Shown in pieces: positions 54,838 to 63,185 of a DNA stretch of 64,000 bases. A model generated the notes under the pieces. The model made no database searches and was not told the origin of the DNA. It saw only the letters and a list, made by a program, of their open reading frames with translations. The stretch's first letter is position 1. Every line of letters begins with the position of its first letter. The position numbers and the translations under genes are program-made. The DNA is taken from positions 248,001 to 312,000 of the forward strand of contig JACJNZ010000055.1 in the NCBI GenBank assembly GCA_014695325.1. The letters are read 5' to 3'. This stretch comes from Cyanobacteria bacterium FACHB-502. Its GTDB lineage: Bacteria > Cyanobacteriota > Cyanobacteriia > Elainellales > Elainellaceae.

Positions 54838-55581
54838 ATGTGTAAGTTGAGTAAAGCAATGCAGACCTTTCACAATTTCATGGACTTGATGCCGCAACAC
54901 GCGGAAATTGGAGAGCAACAGTCCGATGGCTACCGTCCGGTTCAGCTTACGCTCAACAATACAATCATTCACTGTCAATACTATGCTGCAAAAACAGATG
55001 CCGCAAAAACAGACAGTGCCGACGAAGCGGTAGAAAAAACAACTCAGGGAGTAATTTGGGTTGGTGGTGTAGGTGGCGGTTGGGACAGTCCGGCACAGCA
55101 GCTTTATCCGCGACTGGCGCAGATTTTATTGCGATCGGGCATTGATTCTTTGCGGGTGCGCTACCGTCAGCCAACTCAACTCGACCTCTCGGTAATGGAT
55201 GTGCTGGTGGGAATCCGATTTTTGCAGGATCAGGGCATTGAGGCGATCGCCCTCGTTGGACATTCATTTGGCGGAGCGGTAGTCATTCAGGCGGCGGCGG
55301 CGACATTGGCGGTAAAAACGGTTATTGCCCTTGCGCCCCAGTCCTACGGCACGGAAGCGGTTCCCGAACTGGCATCGCGCTGCTCGCTGCTGCTGCTACA
55401 CGGCACGGCTGATCCAGTGCTGTCTCCTACCTGCTCAAAGCAGATTTATCAGCACGCCCTTGAGCCAAAGCAGCTCATTCTCTACCCGGACGCTGGCCAT
55501 GGTTTGGATGAGGTTGCGGATGAAGTTGAATCAGTCGTTCAACATTGGCTGATCGAACAGCTTAATCAAAATATCGAGTAG
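54838..55581 (+). CDS. Alpha/beta hydrolase (dienelactone hydrolase-like)
   Basis: Up to 247 residues; ATGs at 54838, 54859, 54880 and 54889 are all in frame and none has a strong ribosome site, so the start is uncertain. The catalytic triad is Ser143 (GHSFGG), Asp192 (GTADPVLSP) and His221 (DAGHGLDE), numbered from the first ATG. A small repeat AAKTDAAKTDS lies near 51-61. Ester or amide hydrolysis is expected; the substrate is unknown. Confidence 0.85.
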   Translation: MCKLSKAMQTFHNFMDLMPQHAEIGEQQSDGYRPVQLTLNNTIIHCQYYAAKTDAAKTDSADEAVEKTTQGVIWVGGVGGGWDSPAQQLYPRLAQILLRSGIDSLRVRYRQPTQLDLSVMDVLVGIRFLQDQGIEAIALVGHSFGGAVVIQAAAATLAVKTVIALAPQSYGTEAVPELASRCSLLLLHGTADPVLSPTCSKQIYQHALEPKQLILYPDAGHGLDEVADEVESVVQHWLIEQLNQNIE

Positions 55582-55649
55582 CCACCCTAAACTGCGAACA
55601 GCAGCACGAATGAAAATCTATTTTTGAGTCAGACGATGATGGAACTAAG

Positions 55650-56171
55650 ATGGGGCAGCAGCGATCGAGCCAAAGACCTTTTAAAGGGGCAAACCGCTCC
55701 TTACGCCAGCGGCTTAATTGGCGCGGAGAGCCTGCGCTTGCTTTTGCGCCGACGGCAGTAGTTTCAGGTGTGCTTGCTTTTGTCGAAGTGCTGTCCCAGT
55801 AGCGGCTACTGTTTGCATCTCTGGCATTCAGCGCGTTTTTGATTTATCTCGATCCACAGCACGGAACGAATACTGTTCGCACCCTGACCATTTCTCACTT
55901 AATGGCAGCCATGATCGGCTGGGTATTGTTGCTCTGCTTTGGTAGCGGATATCTTGCGGCAGGAATTTCTCTGGTGATGACCATCGTGCTGATGATTGTT
56001 CTTGATGTTGTTCATCCGCCTGCCGTTTCGGCTTCCCTCAGCTTTGCTCTTCGTGCCCACAACGAAACGCACCTGATTCTATTTTTTCTGGCGATTGCGG
56101 TGACGGCGACACTCGTTTTACTGGAACGAATTACGCTTTGGATTCTGCCAGCATACGATCGTTCTTCCTGA
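55650..56171 (+). pseudogene. HPP-family membrane protein gene with in-frame amber stop
   Basis: The frame opening at the ATG at 55650 (MGQQRSSQRPFKGANRSLRQ) runs 50 codons into a TAG at 55800-55802, then continues without any shift to 56171: LFASLAFSAFLIYLDPQHGT, SHLMAAMIGWVLLLCFGSGY, MIVLDVVHPPAVSASLSFAL. The HPP motif (VHPPA) and four spans are intact. The reading CAG-TAG-CGG suggests one C-to-T change in a Gln codon. Thus it is either a young pseudogene, a readthrough case, or a sequencing error; a TTG at 55839 could also start a shortened protein. HPP proteins in cyanobacteria include a nitrite transporter group. Confidence 0.8.
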
Positions 56172-56359
56172 ACCCTCAAGATACAACTTCCATTTTGTCC
56201 CGGCTTCTAAGCAGAGATGGCAAGTCTATCTTCCTTTTTATCATCGGCGATTCAAATTTATCTTGTTGCCGATGAAACTTTTGTGTTGAAAATGTTTCAC
56301 ACTTTTGCTGTTTCACCATAGAATGATTGACATATCACTTCATTTCTGGTTAATCCAAT

Positions 56360-56887
56360 ATGACAGCAGCAACCCGTGGACGATCGAAAGCCGTGAATGT
56401 GAATAAACAGTCTGTTGAACAAGCAGGGTCGTATCTTCAAGAATTGCCGGAAAAACCGAAAGAGAATTTGTCGTTGCGTGAGGCAGTCGGTCAATTGCGT
56501 GACCAAATTCAGGCGGCTCTGGCAAAAGGCTACAGCTACGATGATTTAGCAAAAATGCTGACTGAGAAAGGAATCGAAATTAGCGCGACCACGCTCAAGA
56601 GCTATGTACCCGCAGGTAGGCGGCAGTCCAACAAAGACAAAACTGCTGCTCCCAAAACCCGCACACGCCGCACTCGCAAAACTGATGATGCAGAGATAGA
56701 TACTTCAGAGGCAGCCGAAGCGGAAACAGAAACTGCTGCACCTGAAGAGACTGAGGAAGCTGAGCGGAAACCGATTCGTCGCCGCACTCGCACTGCAGCT
56801 GCCAGTGCAAAAGAAGGTCAGAGCAGCCGTGCAACTGCCAGTAAGCCAGCGACTCGTTCTACGCGGGGTCGGCAAAAGCGCAGCTAA
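56360..56887 (+). CDS. Helix-turn-helix-like protein with basic repetitive tail
   Basis: 175 residues. Residues 38-85 look like a small DNA-binding helical unit (LREAVGQLRDQIQAALAKGY, SYDDLAKMLTEKGIEISATT, LKSYVP), reminiscent of the helix-turn-helix seen in cyanobacterial plasmid and mobilization-associated proteins. The C-terminal half is disordered: Arg/Lys blocks (TRTRRTRK, RRRTR, RGRQKR) separated by an acidic Glu/Thr stretch. It may coat or bend DNA. Family unknown. Followed 33 bp later by the fibrillin-like gene on the same strand. Confidence 0.75.
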   Translation: MTAATRGRSKAVNVNKQSVEQAGSYLQELPEKPKENLSLREAVGQLRDQIQAALAKGYSYDDLAKMLTEKGIEISATTLKSYVPAGRRQSNKDKTAAPKTRTRRTRKTDDAEIDTSEAAEAETETAAPEETEEAERKPIRRRTRTAAASAKEGQSSRATASKPATRSTRGRQKRS

Positions 56888-56920
56888 GCCTCACTTTATT
56901 TCTTCAATCAGGCCTGAATC

Positions 56921-57640
56921 ATGGCAACGGATCTCTCCCCTGCTGCGATTCCCGACTTTGTTCATGTGCTATCGCAGGCAGCAAAATCCTATCGTGTGTC
57001 CGCTCAACCGACTGCAAATCAGCAAGCGGAGCCTTCTGGAGAAACTGCGATCGATCGTCCCCCAGCCGAGGCAGTGGTTCAAGCATTGCTTCAGGCAGAA
57101 CTTGCTGCAAAACAGCAGCGACTTCAGTATCCGTTCGCGGATTTGGTGGGGGAATGGCGGCTCTGTTTCACCACTGGCGTAAAAAAACGCTCGCCCTCCA
57201 AGGGACAAACGAAAGGACAAACACGAGGCGGCACTCGCTTAAAAAAAGGAGTTTACCTGCCGCAGTGGACTCCTGCTCAGATTGGCTTTTTTGCTGCTCC
57301 AGAAGCAGTGGCAGCGGGATTTGGGCAGGGCATCATCACGAATCAAATCAGCCTGGGTGCAGTGCGGCTCCGGTTTACAGGTCCAGCAAAGTATCTGGGC
57401 AAGAAAAACTTGCTTGCCTTCGATTTCACGCAAGTTGCCATCGATTGTTTTGGAAAAACAGTCTTCCAAATCGGATTTCGCGGCGGGCAAACCAAAGCCG
57501 CAGAGTTTGAACAGAGGCCTATTGCCAAGCTGCCGTTCTTTGCCTTTTTCAGCGTAACGCCAGACTGGATCGCAGCGCGAGGACGAGGCGGCGGTTTAGC
57601 CCTATGGATTCGCGAAGATTCGAGCAGTAGCCATGATTGA
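56921..57640 (+). CDS. Fibrillin/PAP-like conserved cyanobacterial protein
   Basis: 239 residues, soluble, no signal peptide. ADLVGEWRLCFTTGVKK resembles the GxWxLxYTT start of plastid-lipid-associated (fibrillin) lipocalin-like proteins, and the end GGGLALWIRED resembles their closing LxLWxR. The middle has KNLLAFDFTQVAIDCFGKTV. A lysine-rich insertion (KRSPSKGQTKGQT) sits near residues 90-105. Such proteins bind lipids or quinones at thylakoid membranes; the assignment is tentative. The stop overlaps the next start by eight bases. Confidence 0.65.
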   Translation: MATDLSPAAIPDFVHVLSQAAKSYRVSAQPTANQQAEPSGETAIDRPPAEAVVQALLQAELAAKQQRLQYPFADLVGEWRLCFTTGVKKRSPSKGQTKGQTRGGTRLKKGVYLPQWTPAQIGFFAAPEAVAAGFGQGIITNQISLGAVRLRFTGPAKYLGKKNLLAFDFTQVAIDCFGKTVFQIGFRGGQTKAAEFEQRPIAKLPFFAFFSVTPDWIAARGRGGGLALWIREDSSSSHD

Positions 57641-58058
57641 TTCAACTGATAATCATCTGCGGCAAATCCTCACGCAGACGCAAACGATCGCCGTTGTAGG
57701 GCATTCCGATCGCCCTGATCGTCCCAGCTATCAGATCGCCCATTTTTTACGTCAGGCGGGCTATCGCGTCTACCCGGTGAACCCGGCACTTAATGTGATT
57801 GAGAATCAGCCCTGCTATCCCACGCTCAAAGCAGTTCCAGAGGCAATCGATCTGGTGAATGTGTTTCGGCGATCGGAATTTCTGCCAGAGGTGGTGCAGG
57901 AGGCAATCGAGATTGGCGCGAAAACAGTTTGGGCACAGTCGGGAATTTCTAACCCTGTCGCGGCTCAGATGGCAGCCGACCACGGACTAACCTGCCTGAT
58001 GAATGCCTGTATCAAAATTGAATATTTGCGTTTGGGGCTGAGTGGGCGATCGCGTTAG
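57633..58058 (+). CDS. CoA-binding domain protein (YccU-like)
   Basis: 141 residues with the Rossmann CoA_binding fold: IAVVGHSDRPDRPSYQIAHF, GYRVYPVNPALNVIENQPCY, AIDLVNVFRRSEFLPEVVQE and AKTVWAQSGISNPVAAQMAA, then GLTCLMNACIKIEY. Family members bind acyl-CoA or CoA; function is unknown. Overlaps the previous gene by eight bases, so translation is coupled. Confidence 0.92.
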   Translation: MIDSTDNHLRQILTQTQTIAVVGHSDRPDRPSYQIAHFLRQAGYRVYPVNPALNVIENQPCYPTLKAVPEAIDLVNVFRRSEFLPEVVQEAIEIGAKTVWAQSGISNPVAAQMAADHGLTCLMNACIKIEYLRLGLSGRSR

Positions 58059-58081
58059 TGTTCCGCTTGATGTTGTAGCCG

Positions 58082-58489
58082 CTATCGCTCTAGCGCTGAA
58101 CCGTTGGGCAATACAGTTTTGTCTAAAATGGCATGACTTAAATTAAGGTCAGCGGGAGTGACATGGCTGAGCGATGCCCATTTCAAAATCGTTTTTGTGA
58201 ATATTGTATCTGTCAAATTGGCACGAATCAGTAAGGCAGCACTGAAATCTGCCTCGGTTAAATCTGCTCTGCTCAAGTTTGCATTCGTTAGGCCTGCACG
58301 ATCCATCAGGACGTGGCTAAAGTTGACCCGTTCTAAGTGCAATCAATTCAACTTTGTGCTGCTCAGGTTTGCTTAATCAAAATTTGCGTCGTTGAGTACA
58401 AGGTCTGCAAGATTAGCACCTGCTAAATCTACTCCGGTAAAATCCCGTTCACCTGCCTGATATCTTTTTTGTAATTCAACAGCGTCCAT
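58082..58489 (-). pseudogene. Pentapeptide-repeat protein gene with two in-frame stops
   Basis: Reading the minus strand from the ATG at 58489 gives MDAVELQKRYQAGERDFTGV and pentapeptide repeats, hits TAA at codon 39 (58373-58375) and TGA at codon 49 (58343-58345), then continues in the same frame with ANLSRADLTEADFSAALLIR-type repeats to the TAG at 58082. Total would be 135 residues. The MDAxELxxRYxAGERDF start is the normal start of cyanobacterial pentapeptide proteins, so the gene was once whole. The repeats form a right-handed beta helix. Confidence 0.8.
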
Positions 58490-58844
58490 AGTGAATGCGT
58501 TACGACTTCTGGCTCATCCTAATATTTATACTGACTAATGTTTATACTGAACCCCTCCTATCCACTGGTTCAGCTAAAAAACTGATACAGTCAGGAAGAT
58601 GTTCTTGCAGCTTTGCACGGCTCTGATAGTTTTCTGATTATCGGGCAAGTCAGCGGCGAAGCGCTGTCTATCGGGGCAGGGTATCTATTGGGAGCAGGAT
58701 GTTGAGCAATGCGAAACAGTTTCCACTTCAGGATAATTAGCTTATGTTTCGTCTGTTCTATTTTCCTTTGCTCATCCTACTGTGCCCCGCCCTTGATCAG
58801 CGTTCACTGACACTTCTTTTGTTTCTCCCCAATGATTCCAGCCA
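58490..58844. other. Gap upstream of gamma-glutamyltransferase gene
   Basis: 355 bp. Contains a small repeat of TTTATACTGA near 58527 and 58542 and ends in a 13-bp tandem duplication (58829-58854) that overlaps the next start codon. No gene recognised. Confidence 0.5.
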
Positions 58845-58854
58845 ATGATTCCAG
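58829..58854 (+). repeat. 13-bp tandem duplication at a start codon
   Basis: CCAATGATTCCAG at 58829-58841 is repeated at 58842-58854. Each copy contains ATGATTCCAG, so two start codons lie 13 bases apart in different frames. Confidence 0.95.
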
Positions 58855-60443
58855 CAATCAATCTAACTGAATATCCCTATGCTTCGGGTCGGCGAGTCGT
58901 GATGGGCTGCAACTATGCGGCAGCAACTAGTCAACCGCTTGCGGCTTTAGCAGGCATGGAAATGTTTTGGGCAGGCGGTAATGCGATCGATGCGGCAATT
59001 GCAATGGCGATTGCTCTCACCGTTGTAGAGCCGACTTCTAACGGCATTGGTTCAGATGCGTTTGCGCTGGTGTGGGATGGACAGCTTCACGGGCTGAATG
59101 CGTCGGGCAGAAGTTCGCAAAATCTGACGATCGATCGCTTTGAGGGCATGACGCAAGTGCCGGATTTGGGGTGGTTGTCTGTCACCGTGCCGGGAGCGGT
59201 TTCTGCCTGGAGAACGCTGTGGGAAAAGTGGGGCAAACTGCCGTTTGAGCAGTTATTCGCGCCTGCAATTCGCTACGCCGAATCGGGTTTTCCTGTGTCC
59301 CCGGAAACTGCCCGTGCCTGGAAATGGACCGAGTCGCTGTTTGCCCACGCAACCGAACCGGAATTTCAGTGGTTTAAGCAGATGTTTTTACCCCAAGGAC
59401 GATCGCCCCGTGCCGGAGAAATTTGGGGCAGTGCGGCACATGCAGAAACGCTGCGCGACATTGCAGCCACCGGGGGCGAAAGCTTTTATCGCGGGAAGCT
59501 GGCTGAGCGAATTGCGGCATTTGCTTCCGATACGGGCGGCTTGCTTACGCAGGAGGATTTGTCGCAGCATCGCGCAGATTGGGTGCAGCCTATTTCCACA
59601 GATTACCGGGGAATAACGCTGTGGGAAATTCCGCCCAACGGACAGGGAATCGCCGCGCTGATGGCGTTGAATATTCTGGAAGGATTTGATTTATCAAAAC
59701 AGCCCCGCGACTCGGTAGACAGTTTCCACTGGCAAATCGAATCGATGAAGCTAGCCTTTGCCGATGTGCATCAGCACGTCAGCGACATTGAAACTATGCA
59801 GGTGCAGCCGCAGGACTTGCTGGATAAAACCTATGCGGCGCGGCGACGTCAGTTGATCGGCGATCGTGCCCTATTTGCCAGCGCTGATCTGCCTAAGGGT
59901 GGCACGGTGTATCTGGCAGCTGCCGATCAGGATTTCATGGTGTCGTTTATTCAGTCGAACTACATGGGCTTTGGCAGCGGCATTCTAGTTCCCGAAACGG
60001 GCATCGCGCTGCACAATCGCGGCAGAGGCTTTACCCTTCAGCCCGGACACGCAAATCAGGCTGCCCCCGGGAAGCGTCCGTTTCACACGATCATTCCCGG
60101 TTTTCTAACGCAGGGCAATCAGCCGATCGGTCCGATGGGCGTGATGGGGGCGCACATGCAGCCACAGGGACATCTGCAAATGATGGTCAACCTGAGAGAC
60201 TATGGCATGAATCCGCAGGCTGCCCTCGATGCCCCGCGCTGGCAGTTCACAAACGGCAAAACGGTGTGGCTAGAACAGACCGTAGCCCGATCGATTGCTC
60301 TGGGATTAACCGATCGAGGGCATGACATTCGCCTGACCGCAGAAGGCCGAAGTTTCGGCAAAGGACAAATGATTGTGCAGCAAAATGGTGTGCTAATTGC
60401 TGCTTCTGAACCCAGAGCAGACGGATTGGCACTAGCGGGATGA
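58845..60443 (+). CDS. Gamma-glutamyltransferase family protein
   Basis: 532 residues, no signal peptide. N-terminal MAAGGNAIDAAIA-type segment (FWAGGNAIDAAIAMAIALTV) and SNGIGSDAFALVWDG mark the GGT family. The processing Thr is probably Thr354 in PKGGTVYLAA, followed by the FGSGILVPETGIALHNRGRG pocket; the usual TTH is replaced by TVY. Family members act on gamma-glutamyl bonds (glutathione) or on acyl groups. The precise substrate is unsure. The ATG at 58845 is chosen because the earlier ATG runs to a stop after 12 codons. Confidence 0.88.
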   Translation: MIPAINLTEYPYASGRRVVMGCNYAAATSQPLAALAGMEMFWAGGNAIDAAIAMAIALTVVEPTSNGIGSDAFALVWDGQLHGLNASGRSSQNLTIDRFEGMTQVPDLGWLSVTVPGAVSAWRTLWEKWGKLPFEQLFAPAIRYAESGFPVSPETARAWKWTESLFAHATEPEFQWFKQMFLPQGRSPRAGEIWGSAAHAETLRDIAATGGESFYRGKLAERIAAFASDTGGLLTQEDLSQHRADWVQPISTDYRGITLWEIPPNGQGIAALMALNILEGFDLSKQPRDSVDSFHWQIESMKLAFADVHQHVSDIETMQVQPQDLLDKTYAARRRQLIGDRALFASADLPKGGTVYLAAADQDFMVSFIQSNYMGFGSGILVPETGIALHNRGRGFTLQPGHANQAAPGKRPFHTIIPGFLTQGNQPIGPMGVMGAHMQPQGHLQMMVNLRDYGMNPQAALDAPRWQFTNGKTVWLEQTVARSIALGLTDRGHDIRLTAEGRSFGKGQMIVQQNGVLIAASEPRADGLALAG

Positions 60444-60470
60444 AGCGGGCGGGACGGATTGCGGTGATGC

Positions 60471-60857
60471 CTAGGGAACGGGTTGCGGTGATGCCTGGGG
60501 GAATCTTGCTTCGACTGCTTTGAGGCGATCGTCGATGGCTTTTACCTGCTCACCTAGCTCGATCACCAGTGTGGCAAGGCGATCGAACTGGGCAGAATTC
60601 GTCTGGGCTTGGGAAGGAGGAGCAATGCGAGGAGCCGATGTCACCGGGGCACGGCTGACGCTCCCGCCTATCTGAGCCTGAAGCTGACTCACCTGAAGCC
60701 GCAGGGCAGCCACCTCTGAGGAAAGCTGATTCAGCCGAAAATCCGACAGTCCAAATTGTGCCGGGGCGGGCGATTGCCACAGCAGGGTCAACAGTGCTGC
60801 AAGGATACTGATCACCCCAACAAAAGTCCACTTCTTTTGCGGTAATTTCTTTTTCAT
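60471..60857 (-). CDS. Membrane-anchored coiled-coil hypothetical protein
   Basis: 128 residues from the ATG at 60857, which has AGGA five bases upstream; the longer frame to 60911 is rejected. A basic start (MKKKLPQKKW) leads into one membrane span (FVGVISILAALLTLLW), then a coiled coil (FRLNQLSSEVAALRLQVSQL, QAQIGG) and a second helix (FDRLATLVIELGEQVKAIDD, RLKAVEARF). The body probably lies outside the cytoplasm. No known family. Converges on the gamma-glutamyltransferase gene with 27 bp between stops. Confidence 0.75.
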   Translation of the reverse strand: MKKKLPQKKWTFVGVISILAALLTLLWQSPAPAQFGLSDFRLNQLSSEVAALRLQVSQLQAQIGGSVSRAPVTSAPRIAPPSQAQTNSAQFDRLATLVIELGEQVKAIDDRLKAVEARFPQASPQPVP

Positions 60858-61129
60858 TGTCCTGGTTCTAAGTCTTGTTCTGTAGAGCAGGCATTGCCCA
60901 ATAAGAGCCACAGGTGAAAAACTAGAAATTAGAAAAACTAGAGATTAAAAAAACTGAAGATTAGAGTGCAACTATAGCAAGCCTGCACAACCCAGGACAT
61001 CTCTCTGTTGTAAGGTACTGTTGCAAAGCACTGTTGTAAGGCAATCGAATAAAACACAGCGTTAAATAAAAACACAGCGTTACGGGTAAATTCAGAATTA
61101 AGTAACCTGTGCCCAACTGCAAAAAATCT

Positions 61130-61513
61130 TCAATCGATCGACTGACCATCCCGCCTGCCCAGCTCATACACGCCGCAGCCAATACAGGCCAGAATGCCCA
61201 CACTGATCGCCCAACTGCGACCTAAGCTCAGCTCCATCAGCCAGTTACAAATTCCGCCTGCGCCCAAAAACGGCACAATACTCAGCAGTGATGCATAAAA
61301 GGCATTCTGGGATTCGCGTCCTTTACGGGTGCGCTCGTATTCAGCCGAGGTGTAGAGCGATCGATCGGCAAAGTTCATCCATCGGGTCAACTGCTCCATT
61401 ACCCATTCGCCCACCGGAAAGAAGCCTAGATAAAGAGCCAGCGACCAGAGCGCAATTCCAGTTAAAAGGACAGTATCGAGACGAATCGGAAATGGCAGCA
61501 GATCTGACAGCAT
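61130..61513 (-). CDS. Hypothetical integral membrane protein
   Basis: 127 residues from the ATG at 61513 (a TTG at 61540 is possible). Four hydrophobic segments: LDTVLLTGIALWSLALYLGF, VGEWVMEQLTRW, NAFYASLLSIVPFLGAGGIC and SWAISVGILACIGCGVYELG. A charged loop (YERTRKGRESQ) lies between the second and third. I do not recognise a family. Between it and the coiled-coil gene are about 270 bp with a repeated AAAAACTAGA-type word. Confidence 0.65.
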   Translation of the reverse strand: MLSDLLPFPIRLDTVLLTGIALWSLALYLGFFPVGEWVMEQLTRWMNFADRSLYTSAEYERTRKGRESQNAFYASLLSIVPFLGAGGICNWLMELSLGRSWAISVGILACIGCGVYELGRRDGQSID

Positions 61514-61614
61514 GGCTAAATCAATCTTGATAAACAGCAATCAATCCGGCAAATTTCTTTATGAGTTGTAATTATCTTAGCTCGATCGCTGCGATCCCCC
61601 GCTCAAAATCTGCT

Positions 61615-62598
61615 TTAATTTCGCAGTTCGATCTGCGCGACCACCTGACCATGATCCGACTTCCAGACCTCTACAGGATGATCCATTAAACTTTTATCCA
61701 TCAAATGATCATTCAGCACCGAGACATATTTGACGTGCCCGATGTGCCTGGGATTTTGCAGCATAAACTCCTGACTCACCAAAATATGGTCCAAACTTTC
61801 ATAGTGGGCATCGTGTATATGCGTGTAATAAAAGTCGCCGCGAGTCTGTCTTGCCTGAATCTCTTTTGCAGAATAAAGCAGCACATCCCACACGGCCTCT
61901 TTATACTCATGCTGCCAGTCAGGGTCGGGGGGGTCTCCTGAGATCAGGCGCGATGTCACTGCTCGATCGCCATCATTAATGTCGCCCATCAAAATGACCG
62001 GATGCCGAGTTTTTTGCAGGACTTCAACCAGCAGCACCCGCAATGCAATCGCCTCAGCTGCTCGCTGAATTAGGGCACGGGTTTGTCCTTTCACAATTTC
62101 GATCGGATCATGCCGATCTTTTCCTTCTGAAATCACAGGACGCTTCGACTTGAGATGCACCACGATGACGGTACAAACCAGGGAATTGGTAATTGCAACC
62201 TCAGCCTGAATTACCGGACGCGCGAAGCGATCGAGCGGAATCAGTATGTCTTCTAAATCAAATCTTGCAGCCGCCGGAAAGCGATCGATGACTTCGTATC
62301 GAAGGACGGGAAACCGAGAAACCAGTGCAACTCTTGGCTTTTCTCCGTTAGGATCGCCTGTGATCAGCGCTGCACCTTCGTAAGTTGGTATTCCTGTCAG
62401 GACTTCTTCTAAGGCCTCCTGATGAAACACCTCTTGAAATCCTACGATGTCTGCCTGCATCCGGTTGAGCTGTGCCGCAATCCATTGCTTTTTCCGCTCA
62501 TATTCGGCGATGCTATAGCGACGGTTTTCGTAATAAGGAATGTTGGGCAGTAGCAGATTATAGAGATTAAAGGTTCCAACGCGAAAAGAATGACGCAT
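61615..62598 (-). CDS. Endonuclease/exonuclease/phosphatase-fold protein
   Basis: 327 residues, no signal peptide. EEP motifs in order: FRVGTFNLYNLLLPN (Asn), DIVGFQEVFHQEALEE (catalytic Glu), VIVVHLKS, VILMGDINDGDRAVT (Asp/Asn pair), ESLDHILVS and SDHGQVVAQI (last His). All core residues for metal-dependent phosphodiester cleavage are present. The substrate could be nucleic acid, phosphoinositide-like or other phosphoester; the sequence does not decide. Confidence 0.88.
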   Translation of the reverse strand: MRHSFRVGTFNLYNLLLPNIPYYENRRYSIAEYERKKQWIAAQLNRMQADIVGFQEVFHQEALEEVLTGIPTYEGAALITGDPNGEKPRVALVSRFPVLRYEVIDRFPAAARFDLEDILIPLDRFARPVIQAEVAITNSLVCTVIVVHLKSKRPVISEGKDRHDPIEIVKGQTRALIQRAAEAIALRVLLVEVLQKTRHPVILMGDINDGDRAVTSRLISGDPPDPDWQHEYKEAVWDVLLYSAKEIQARQTRGDFYYTHIHDAHYESLDHILVSQEFMLQNPRHIGHVKYVSVLNDHLMDKSLMDHPVEVWKSDHGQVVAQIELRN

Positions 62599-63185
62599 GG
62601 GGTGGCTTCAGGCAGGTTCACTAGAGATTACTATAGCGAACAAATAAAGCTCATACCGAATCCACGCACCGGGTCTTATTCGATTTATCTGATTGAGCTT
62701 CAGTTCTAATAGGACGACCCCCAGCTACTCGCTAACCGGGGGCACTTCGTTTTTACAATCACTTGTTGTGCGTGAATTATGGCAATTCGATCGCCAGAAG
62801 ACAATCTCACCAAAGAGAGAAAGATTGTTCAACCTACAGCGAATTAGCATGAAAAAACCATATATCGGTATACGTTCCAAAAGCATTCCAACATTATTTC
62901 AAAATCATTGGATAACGATCATTCCTGCTTCTACTTCATCAAACGTAATCTGCCCCTTTGGATAGTTGGTACTTCTTTCAGCATTCTTTAGCATCAAAAC
63001 GCAGCCAAATTCCCCTCAGCGTGGTTTATTGCATGATTGTGGTTTTGAAAGTGCGTTTCACAAACCCGTTCATTTGCTCATTCGCTGACCAATCCATTGA
63101 CTAATTCGCTCACTGATTCAAAGGCTGATTCACGGCTGTTTCGCAAACCCTTACTTAAGTAAAGACCTCTATCTAAGGAGCTGGC
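62599..63185. other. Intergenic gap of 590 bp
   Basis: Divergent promoters for the EEP and protease genes. A 90-codon frame at 62693-62965 looks non-coding. The words CGTTCATTTGCTCATTCGCTGA and ATTCGCTCACTGATTC near 63070-63120 are loosely repetitive. The last 20 bases before 63186 include AAGGAGC, a good ribosome site. Confidence 0.5.

Noticed and set aside
55718-55945. 75-codon Cys/Arg-rich frame over the HPP pseudogene
   Set aside because: It is the HPP gene read in the wrong frame.
62693-62965. 90-codon frame between the EEP and protease genes
   Set aside because: Irregular composition (NRTTPSYSLTGGTSF...), no ribosome site and no family resemblance.
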